The position numbers and the translations under genes were made by a program. DNA of 64,000 nucleotides from the NCBI RefSeq assembly GCF_002968015.1, contig NZ_PUIP01000017.1, forward strand, positions 116,964 to 180,963, in the 5' to 3' direction. Position 1 is the first letter of the stretch. Each line of letters opens with the position of its first letter. Shown here piece by piece: positions 25,367 to 32,983 of the stretch. The notes beneath the pieces are model-generated. The model ran no database searches. It was not told where the DNA came from and saw only the letters and a program-made list of their open reading frames with translations. Source of the DNA: Massilia phosphatilytica. GTDB taxonomy: Bacteria; Pseudomonadota; Gammaproteobacteria; Burkholderiales; Burkholderiaceae_D.

Positions 25367-28300
25367 ATGCACAACCCGGAACCGCAGGCGCAGCGCGAGC
25401 CCGACGCGCACGAGCAGGCGCACCCCCACGCCCATGCGCATGAACATGTGCCGCTGGGGGAGCGCTGGGCCCGTGCGCGCACTTGCTACCGCTATGCGAA
25501 CCTCGCGTCGCATCACGTGCTCGGCTTCACGATCAAGGCCGTCCTGCTGGTCTACTTCGCGTTCATGGTGCTGTTCCTGGTGCTGCGCTACGCGGTCCTG
25601 CCGAACATCGACATCTACAAGCCCGATATCGAAAAGGCCGCCAGCCGCGCGCTGGGCAACCAGGTGACCATTGCCCGCGTGTACGCATCGTGGCGCGGCC
25701 TGCGTCCGAACCTGTACCTCGGCGATCTGCGCCTGCACGACCGCGCCGGGCGCCAGCTGCTGGCGCTGCCGTCCGTGTCGGCCACCGTGTCGTGGTGGTC
25801 GGTGGTGGCGGCCGAGCCGCGGTTCGAGGCGCTGGAAATCAACCGGCCGGAACTGGACGTACGCCGCGGGCTTGACGGCGTCGTCGCCGTGGCCGGCGTG
25901 CGCATCGATCCGAATAAAAAGGAAGAGGGCGGCGGCGGCGCCGACTGGCTGCTGCGCCAGCACGAGGTCGTGATCCGCGAAGGTCGTCTGACGTGGACGG
26001 ACGAGCTGCGCGGCGCGCCCACGCTCGCGTTGTCGGACGTGACCCTCGTGCTGCAGAACCGCTGGACGACGCACCGCTTCGCCCTGAAGGCCGCGCCGCC
26101 GCCGGGCGCCGGCGACCCGCTTGACCTGCGCGCGCGCTTCTCCCACCCGCCGTTCGGCGCGAAGCCGTCCGACGCCCGGCGCTGGAAAGGCCAGGTGTAT
26201 GCCGACCTGCGCAACACCGACCTCGCCGCCTGGAAGCAGTACGTCGATTACCCGTTCACCTTGCAAGAGGGCCGCGGCTCCGTGCGCGCCTGGCTCGACG
26301 TCGACCATGCCCGACTGGCCGGGTTCACGGCCGACCTGGCGCTGGCCGGCGTCAGCGCGCGCCTCGGTCCGGACACGCCGCCGCTGTCGCTCGCGCGCGT
26401 GTCGGGCCGGCTGTCGGCCAGCGAGACCATCGTGCCGAACGTGGATGACGGCAAGCCGACCTTCGGCGCGCTGGGCCACGCGATCGGCCTGGAAAACTTC
26501 TCGGTCGTCACGGAAGGCGGCGTCGTACTGCCGCCGGCCACCCTGAACGAATCGTGGCGCCCGGCCACGCGCACCCAGCCGGAGCGCTTCGACGTGCGCG
26601 CCGAACAGCTGGACGTGGGCGCACTGGCCGCACTGGCCGTGCAACTCCCGATCGCGCCCGCGCATCGCCAGCTGCTGACGGAACTGGCACCGCGCGGCCG
26701 CATCAATGACGCCGACGTCGAATGGCAGGGCCGCTTCCCGCACATCACGGGCTACCGCGTGCGCGGCGAGGTCGAGAATCTCGGCATGAATCCGCTGGCG
26801 GCACGGGGCGAGCTTGCCGCGACCGATGGCCAGCCGGCCCAGGCCGCGCGGCCGGCGCTGCCGGGTTTTAAAAACCTGTCGGGCCGCATCGACGCGAGCG
26901 ACCATGGCGGCAGCGTCGACATCGATTCCGACAAGCTCGTGCTGGCGCTGCCGGCCTGGTTCGCCGATCCGGAAATGCCGTTCGACCAGCTGGCCCTGCA
27001 CGCGCGCTGGACGCACCTGGCGGACGACCAGCTGGCCGTCGACGTCGACAACCTGAACCTGTCCCAGGGTGCGCTGAAGGCGACGCTGACCGGCCGCCAC
27101 GTGCTGCCGTTGAAAGCCGGCAAAGGCCCGGGCAACGCCGACTTTACGGGCACGGTCGACAATTTTGAAATCGCCAGCATCGGCCGCTGGCTGCCGCTCG
27201 CGACGCCGGAAAGCTTGCGCGACTGGCTGACGGGCGCACTGCAGGGCGGCATGCTGCACGACGCGCGCCTGCGCCTGCGCGGCGACCTGGCCCACTTCCC
27301 GTTCCGTGCCGACAATGCCGTCCAGCGCAACAAGGGCGAGTTCCGCGTCGGCGGCCGCATCGAGGACGGCAAGCTCGAGTACGCGCCCGGCCACAAGGCG
27401 GCCGACGGCAAGGCGCCGCTGTGGCCGCTGTTGGAAAACATCAACGGTTCGATCGTGTTCGACCGCGCGCGCATGGACATCCACGCCGACACGGCGCGCA
27501 CGCAGGGCATCGCGCTGTCGAACGTGCATGCCGTCATCCCCGAGCTGGGCGTGCACGAGATGATGCTCGACATCGACGGCACGGCCGCCGGCCCGCTCCC
27601 CGACTTCCTGCATTACGTGGCGGCCAGCCCGGTGCTCGAATGGATCGGCCATTTCACCGAGGACACCAAGGGGACGGGCCCGGCGAAACTGGGCCTCAAG
27701 CTGCACCTGCCGCTCGCGAGCCTGCATGATGCGAAGGTGCAGGGCGCGCTGCAACTGCAGAACAACGAAGTCGTGCTGTTCCCCGATCTGCCACCCATCG
27801 AGGCGGCGCTGGGCCGCATCGAGTTTTCCGAACACGGCGTGAACCTGAACGGCGTGGGCGCGAGCTTCCTGGGCGGACCGCTGCAGTTGTCCGGCGGTAC
27901 CCAGCGCGACGGCAGCATCCAGATCCGGATGGCCGGCAGCGCCACGGCCGAGGGCATGCGCCAGACGCGTGCGCTGCCGGCGCTGCAACGCCTGGGCGCC
28001 AAGCTGTCCGGCGGGGCGCGCTTCGGCGGCACCGTCACGGTGAAGGACCGCCAGGCCCAGGTCATCCTCGATACCAACCTCGCCGGCCTCGGCATCGAAC
28101 TGCCGGCCCCCCTGAACAAGCCCGCGCCCGACGCGCTGCCGCTGCACTTCGTCCTCACGGGCCAGCCGACGGGCACGGACGGCGTCGGCCGCGACGACAT
28201 CCGCATCCAGCTGGGCAATCTCGCCGCGGCGAAATACGTGCGCGAGCGCCAGCCGCACGGTCTGTGGATCGTCAAGCGGGGCGGCATCGGCGTCAACGTG

Positions 28301-29608
28301 CCGGCGCCCGAACCCGACAGCGGCATGATGATCAACGTGAACATGAAGGCGCTGAACGTCGACCGCTGGCTCGCGGCGGCCGCCGACATCGCCGGACCGG
28401 GCGAGGCGGCACCGGCCGCGTCGCCTGACAACGGCGGCGGCATGGCCCAGTACGTCGTGCCGGACACGGTCGCCGCGCGTGCCGGCGAACTGGTCATTGG
28501 TGAGCGCGCGCTGCGCGACGTCGTCGTCGGCGCCTCGCACCAGAACAATACGTGGCAGGCCAGCATCGATTCGCGCCAGGTCGTCGGCTACGTCACGTGG
28601 GCCGAATCGGGCCAGGGTCTGGGCAAGGTGACGGCGCGCCTGGCGTCGCTCGTGATCCCGGAATCGTCCGCGAACGAAGTCAAGGACCTGCTCGAATCGA
28701 ACAAGGGCGCCAGCGCCACCATCCCGGCCCTCGACATCGTGGCCGACCGCTTCGAGCTGTTCAACAAGCAGTTCGGCCGCCTGGAGCTGGTGGCGAGCAA
28801 CGCGCAGGCGCTGGCCGGGCGCGAATGGCGCATCGAAAAACTGGCGCTGACCAATCCGGACGGGCAATTGAAAGCGAACGGACGCTGGCTCACGCGCGAC
28901 GGCAAGAGCAACACGGCGCTCAATTTCACGCTGGACATCAGCGACGCCGGCCGCCTGCTCGACCGCCTCGGCTTCCCGGAGACGCTGCGCCACGGCAAGG
29001 GTTCGCTGTCCGGCGACATCTCGTGGGCCGGGCTGCCGTACTCGCTCGACATCCCGAGCCTGTCGGGCCAGATCCAGATGAATGTCGAGGATGGCCAATT
29101 CCTCAAGCAGGATCCGGGCGCCGCGAAACTGCTGGGCGTGCTGAGCCTGCAGATGCTGCCGCGCATGCTGAAGCTCGACTTCCACGACGTGTTCTCGGAG
29201 GGTCTTGCGTTCGACGGCATCACGGCGAACGCGATGATCACGCGCGGCGTCGTGCGCACGGACAACCTCAAGATGCATGGCGTGGCCGCGACGGTGCTGA
29301 TGGATGGCACGGCCGACATCGCCAACGAATCGACGAACCTGCACGTCGTCGTGATCCCGGAATTCAACCTCGGCACCAGCTCGCTCGTGTACGGCCTCGC
29401 GGTGAACCCCGTGATCGGCCTCGGCAGTTTCCTGGCCCAGCTGTTCCTGCGCGCGCCCGTGATGAAGGCGCTCACGTATCACATGCAGGTGACGGGACCG
29501 TGGAAGTCGCCGCATATCGTGAAGCTGGACAATTCGCCGGCCGTGACCGCCGCCGCGGCGAATGCGGCCGCGCAGGACCGCAACAAGGACAAGAAGGGAG
29601 CAAAATGA
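25367..29608 (+). CDS. yhdP: YhdP family AsmA-like inner membrane protein
   Basis: 1413 residues from ATG 25367, preferred over a TTG four codons upstream. A His-rich cytoplasmic stretch (about 12-28) precedes one membrane helix (about 52-75). A very long periplasmic region follows, with the repeated beta-strand pattern of AsmA/TAM-like bridge proteins. The C-terminus has the conserved ending ...VIGLGSFLAQLFLRAP and YHMQVTGPWKSP. YhdP relatives in E. coli are implicated in moving phospholipids to the outer membrane. The stop overlaps the nitrilase start by four bases (ATGA), so the two are translationally coupled. Confidence 0.92.
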   Translation: MHNPEPQAQREPDAHEQAHPHAHAHEHVPLGERWARARTCYRYANLASHHVLGFTIKAVLLVYFAFMVLFLVLRYAVLPNIDIYKPDIEKAASRALGNQVTIARVYASWRGLRPNLYLGDLRLHDRAGRQLLALPSVSATVSWWSVVAAEPRFEALEINRPELDVRRGLDGVVAVAGVRIDPNKKEEGGGGADWLLRQHEVVIREGRLTWTDELRGAPTLALSDVTLVLQNRWTTHRFALKAAPPPGAGDPLDLRARFSHPPFGAKPSDARRWKGQVYADLRNTDLAAWKQYVDYPFTLQEGRGSVRAWLDVDHARLAGFTADLALAGVSARLGPDTPPLSLARVSGRLSASETIVPNVDDGKPTFGALGHAIGLENFSVVTEGGVVLPPATLNESWRPATRTQPERFDVRAEQLDVGALAALAVQLPIAPAHRQLLTELAPRGRINDADVEWQGRFPHITGYRVRGEVENLGMNPLAARGELAATDGQPAQAARPALPGFKNLSGRIDASDHGGSVDIDSDKLVLALPAWFADPEMPFDQLALHARWTHLADDQLAVDVDNLNLSQGALKATLTGRHVLPLKAGKGPGNADFTGTVDNFEIASIGRWLPLATPESLRDWLTGALQGGMLHDARLRLRGDLAHFPFRADNAVQRNKGEFRVGGRIEDGKLEYAPGHKAADGKAPLWPLLENINGSIVFDRARMDIHADTARTQGIALSNVHAVIPELGVHEMMLDIDGTAAGPLPDFLHYVAASPVLEWIGHFTEDTKGTGPAKLGLKLHLPLASLHDAKVQGALQLQNNEVVLFPDLPPIEAALGRIEFSEHGVNLNGVGASFLGGPLQLSGGTQRDGSIQIRMAGSATAEGMRQTRALPALQRLGAKLSGGARFGGTVTVKDRQAQVILDTNLAGLGIELPAPLNKPAPDALPLHFVLTGQPTGTDGVGRDDIRIQLGNLAAAKYVRERQPHGLWIVKRGGIGVNVPAPEPDSGMMINVNMKALNVDRWLAAAADIAGPGEAAPAASPDNGGGMAQYVVPDTVAARAGELVIGERALRDVVVGASHQNNTWQASIDSRQVVGYVTWAESGQGLGKVTARLASLVIPESSANEVKDLLESNKGASATIPALDIVADRFELFNKQFGRLELVASNAQALAGREWRIEKLALTNPDGQLKANGRWLTRDGKSNTALNFTLDISDAGRLLDRLGFPETLRHGKGSLSGDISWAGLPYSLDIPSLSGQIQMNVEDGQFLKQDPGAAKLLGVLSLQMLPRMLKLDFHDVFSEGLAFDGITANAMITRGVVRTDNLKMHGVAATVLMDGTADIANESTNLHVVVIPEFNLGTSSLVYGLAVNPVIGLGSFLAQLFLRAPVMKALTYHMQVTGPWKSPHIVKLDNSPAVTAAAANAAAQDRNKDKKGAK

Positions 29609-30405
29609 AGACGATCGTTGCTGCTGTACAGATGGTGTCGACCCCCGTCGTGGAAGAAAACATCGCCACCGCGCGCCGCCTGATCGCGGACGCGGCCGCG
29701 CGCGGCGCGCAATTGGTCACGCTGCCGGAATACTGGCCCATCATGGGCATGACGGACACGGACAAGGTCGCCCACGCGGAACAGCCGGGCCATGGCCCCA
29801 TCCAGGATTTCCTGGCCGGCCAGGCGCGCGAACACGGCATCTGGCTGATCGGCGGCACCTTGCCGCTTGTCTCCGGCGACGCTGGCCGCGTGCTGAACAC
29901 GACGCTCGTCTATGATCCGGCCGGACAGCACGTCGGCCGCTACGACAAAATTCACTTGTTCGGCTTCAACAAGGGCAGCGAATCGTACGACGAAGCGCGC
30001 ACCATCGTGCCGGGCGAGACGGTCGGCAGCTTCGACGCCCCGTTCGGCAAGGTGGGCCTGGCGATCTGCTACGACCTGCGTTTCCCGGAACTGTTCCGTG
30101 CGATGGGCGATTGCGCGTTGATCATCGTGCCGGCCGCGTTCACGCACACGACGGGCCTCGCGCACTGGGAAGTGCTGCTGCGCGCCCGCGCCATCGAGAA
30201 CCAGTGCTACGTGCTGGCCTCCGCGCAAGGCGGCACGCATGCGAACGGCCGCCGCACGTTCGGCCACAGCATGCTCATCGACCCGTGGGGCGAGGTCAAG
30301 GACGTGTTGCCGGAAGGCGAGGGCGTCGTCAGCGGCGAGATCGAGCCGGACTACATCGCGAAGGTGCGCGAGAGTTTGCCGGCACTGAAACACCGCAAAC
30401 TCTGA
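29605..30405 (+). CDS. Carbon-nitrogen hydrolase (Nit2/omega-amidase-like nitrilase superfamily)
   Basis: 266 residues. The catalytic triad of the superfamily is complete: E42 (LPEYW), K115 (DKIHLFG) and C155 (AICYDLRFPE). Sequence around the triad resembles the Nit1/Nit2 branch, whose members are amidases acting on deaminated glutathione or alpha-ketoglutaramate, and not true nitrilases. The start is fixed by the ATGA overlap with yhdP and a GGGAG site. tldD follows 43 bases later, making a yhdP-nit-tldD unit. The exact substrate is not readable from sequence. Confidence 0.9.
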   Translation: MKTIVAAVQMVSTPVVEENIATARRLIADAAARGAQLVTLPEYWPIMGMTDTDKVAHAEQPGHGPIQDFLAGQAREHGIWLIGGTLPLVSGDAGRVLNTTLVYDPAGQHVGRYDKIHLFGFNKGSESYDEARTIVPGETVGSFDAPFGKVGLAICYDLRFPELFRAMGDCALIIVPAAFTHTTGLAHWEVLLRARAIENQCYVLASAQGGTHANGRRTFGHSMLIDPWGEVKDVLPEGEGVVSGEIEPDYIAKVRESLPALKHRKL

Positions 30406-30448
30406 CGTATGGCACAATGCCCTATCCTTATCTGAAAGACCCGACGCA

Positions 30449-31909
30449 ATGACTCCATTCGAACCGAATCTCTCTTCCCTCGCTGTCGCGCGCGACGTCC
30501 TGTTGACGCCATTCGGCCTCGACGAAGGCAAGCTGATCACGACGCTGGGGACCATGTTCACGCACAAGGTCGACTATGCCGACCTGTATTTCCAGTTCAC
30601 CAAGAGCGAAGGCTGGAGCCTGGAAGAGGGCATCGTCAAGAGCGGCAGCTTCTCGATCGACCAGGGCGTCGGCGTGCGCGCCGTGTCGGGCGACAGGACC
30701 GCATTCGCTTACTCCGACGACATCTCGCAGGCCGCCCTGCTGGACGCCGCCGCAGCCACGCGCACGATCGCGCGCGCGGGCGCCGGCCGTGTGAAGGTCG
30801 CGGGCAGCGTCCAGCCGTCCGGCGGCCGCTCGCTGTACCTGCCGCATGACCCGCTCGCGTCGCTCGACGCCACCGCGAAAGTCGCGCTGCTGGAGCGTGT
30901 CGAAAAGATCGCCCGTGCAAAAGATCCGCGCGTCGTGCAGGTGATGGCCGGCCTGGCCGGCGAGTACGACGTCGTGCTCGTCGTGCGCAGCGACGGCGTG
31001 CTGGCGGCCGACATCCGTCCGCTCGTGCGTGTGTCCGTCACCGTCATCGCCGAGCAGAACGGCCGGCGCGAGATGGGCTCGTCGGGTGGCGGCGGCCGCT
31101 ATGACTATGCCTACTTCAGCGACGAGCTGCTGGAAAAATATGCCAGCGAAGCCGTGCAGTCGGCCCTCGTGAACCTGGAAGCGCGTCCGGCGCCGGCTGG
31201 TCCGATGACCATCGTGCTCGGCCCGGGCTGGCCCGGCGTGCTGCTGCACGAAGCCGTCGGCCACGGCCTCGAAGGCGACTTCAACCGCAAGGGCTCGTCC
31301 GCGTATGCCGGCATGATCGGCCAGCGCGTCGCCGCGAAGGGCGTGACCGTCGTCGACGACGGCACCCTGCAGGACCGCCGCGGTTCGCTGAACATGGACG
31401 ACGAGGGCAACCCGACCCAGTGCACGACGCTGATCGAAGACGGCATCCTGAAGGGCTATATCCAGGACACGATGAACGCGCGCCTGATGAAGATGCCGGT
31501 GACGGGCAATGCGCGCCGCGAATCGTTCGCCCACCTGCCGATGCCGCGCATGACGAACACGTACATGCTGGCCGGCGACAAGGACCCGGCCGAGATCCTG
31601 GCCTCGGTCAAGAATGGCCTGTATGCGGTGAACTTCGGCGGTGGCCAGGTCGACATCACGAACGGCAAATTCGTGTTCTCGGCCAGCGAAGCCTACATGA
31701 TCGAGGACGGTAAAGTGACGTACCCGGTGAAGGGCGCGACCCTGATCGGCAACGGTCCGGATACGATGAACCGCATCTCGATGATCGGCAACGACATGCG
31801 CCTGGACTCGGGCGTGGGTGTGTGCGGCAAGGAAGGCCAGAGCGTCCCGGTGGGCGTGGGCCAGCCGACCCTGCGCATCGACGGCGTGACCGTCGGCGGC
31901 ACGGCCTGA
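30449..31909 (+). CDS. tldD: Metalloprotease TldD
   Basis: 486 residues, family length. The zinc-binding HEAVGH (HExxxH) motif is at 267-272, followed by GLEGDFNRKGSS. The C-terminal half has the conserved FGGGQVDITNGKFVFS segment. TldD works with PmbA/TldE as a heterodimeric protease that trims modified peptides such as microcins and helps degrade CcdA antitoxin in E. coli. No PmbA gene is in this window. It ends the yhdP-nit-tldD run. Confidence 0.95.
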   Translation: MTPFEPNLSSLAVARDVLLTPFGLDEGKLITTLGTMFTHKVDYADLYFQFTKSEGWSLEEGIVKSGSFSIDQGVGVRAVSGDRTAFAYSDDISQAALLDAAAATRTIARAGAGRVKVAGSVQPSGGRSLYLPHDPLASLDATAKVALLERVEKIARAKDPRVVQVMAGLAGEYDVVLVVRSDGVLAADIRPLVRVSVTVIAEQNGRREMGSSGGGGRYDYAYFSDELLEKYASEAVQSALVNLEARPAPAGPMTIVLGPGWPGVLLHEAVGHGLEGDFNRKGSSAYAGMIGQRVAAKGVTVVDDGTLQDRRGSLNMDDEGNPTQCTTLIEDGILKGYIQDTMNARLMKMPVTGNARRESFAHLPMPRMTNTYMLAGDKDPAEILASVKNGLYAVNFGGGQVDITNGKFVFSASEAYMIEDGKVTYPVKGATLIGNGPDTMNRISMIGNDMRLDSGVGVCGKEGQSVPVGVGQPTLRIDGVTVGGTA

Positions 31910-31926
31910 CGGCTCGCCGCATCGCG

Positions 31927-32724
31927 ATGGCAACCGCCTTCGCCGCCACGACGCCCGCCCCGCGCGGGCGTTTGTTCTTCCGCGCTTGTATCACGACGGT
32001 CTGCATGGCGATATCGCCGTGGTGCGCTGCGGCCGACGAACACACGAACGTCGCCACCCGCTTCGGGCCCGTCGAGACGCAAGCCATCGACGGCGCCGAC
32101 CGTTCCGACATCCGCTTCCGCGGCACATCGCTGGGGCAGGTCGACGGCAGCGCCAGCCTCGTCAAGCTGACCGTGCAGGACGATGCCGACTATGTGCTCG
32201 TCGATGCGGTGCGGCCCGATCCGCAATGCCGGCACCGCTTCACCTTGCTGCAGATCGGTCCGGGCGATGAAGCGACGATGTCGCGGCCGTTCGGCGATTG
32301 TCTGGCCGGATTCGGCGCGCGCCGTGCGGGCGACAGGCTGGTCGTCCAGCTGGCGCAGGAGGGGACGGGGCAGGTGCACGAGTTCGTCTGGATGCAGGAC
32401 CGCATGAAGGAACTCACCAACGTGCTGACCCGCTGCGAGGCGGCCCAGCTCACCGCGGCGTCGCGCTGGATACCGGTCGAGTCCGCGCAATCGGCACGAG
32501 TCATCACCGGCACCGGCCGCGCCTGGTTCCACACGGCGCCGCTGGACGAGTGCAAGCTCCCGCAGCTGTTCGTCATTCCGGGCGACGTGCTGACCGTCCT
32601 CCACACGTATGGCGATTACGCGGACGTCGCGTACCGCAATCCGCGCACGGGCCGCGAAGCCAGCGGCTGGATCAGGCTCGATCGGCTCGCGCCGATGCGG
32701 ACGCCATCGGAGCCGCCCTTGTGA
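31927..32724 (+). CDS. Hypothetical secreted protein with SH3-like C-terminal segment
   Basis: 265 residues from ATG 31927, 17 bases after the tldD stop. The basic start (PRGRLFF) and hydrophobic core ending SPWCAAADE look like a signal peptide cleaved near residue 36. The mature part has four Cys (QCRH, FGDCLA, TRCEA, DECKL) that could form disulfides. It ends with VIPGDVLTVLHTYGDYADVAYRN and SGWIRLDRL, which resembles a bacterial SH3 domain. Function unknown; a periplasmic or cell-envelope role is a guess from export and the SH3-like part. An in-frame extension into tldD lacks coding character and was dropped. Confidence 0.7.
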   Translation: MATAFAATTPAPRGRLFFRACITTVCMAISPWCAAADEHTNVATRFGPVETQAIDGADRSDIRFRGTSLGQVDGSASLVKLTVQDDADYVLVDAVRPDPQCRHRFTLLQIGPGDEATMSRPFGDCLAGFGARRAGDRLVVQLAQEGTGQVHEFVWMQDRMKELTNVLTRCEAAQLTAASRWIPVESAQSARVITGTGRAWFHTAPLDECKLPQLFVIPGDVLTVLHTYGDYADVAYRNPRTGREASGWIRLDRLAPMRTPSEPPL

Positions 32725-32765
32725 CACACTGGCTCCAACCGATCCACCATCGCAAGGAGCCCGAC

Positions 32766-32978
32766 ATGGCCAACGATCAAGCACAGTCCCCGCAGAGCAC
32801 CGCGCAGCAGCCCAATGCGGCGGCGCCTGTACCGCCGCCGAACCAGCAGGAGGCTCAGCAACAAGCGCAGCAGCCCACCGACTTCGATGGCCTCGAGGGC
32901 AAGAAGCCCGAAGAGCTGACGCCGGAAGAGCTGCGCCTGATGGCCGACACCATGCCGGGCGAAGGGCCCGGCGACTAG
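32766..32978 (+). CDS. Small Gln/Pro-rich hypothetical protein
   Basis: 70 residues, ATG with AAGGAG 7 bases upstream. The first half is low complexity (Gln, Pro, Ala), with AQQQAQQ-type runs. The second half is an acidic segment (DFDGLEGKKPEELTPEELRL, then MADTMPGEGPGD). There is no membrane helix or Cys. The good ribosome-binding site and clean frame support a real gene. It ends 5 bases before the stop of the convergent TBDR 5. Function unknown. Confidence 0.65.
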   Translation: MANDQAQSPQSTAQQPNAAAPVPPPNQQEAQQQAQQPTDFDGLEGKKPEELTPEELRLMADTMPGEGPGD

Positions 32979-32983
32979 GCTTT

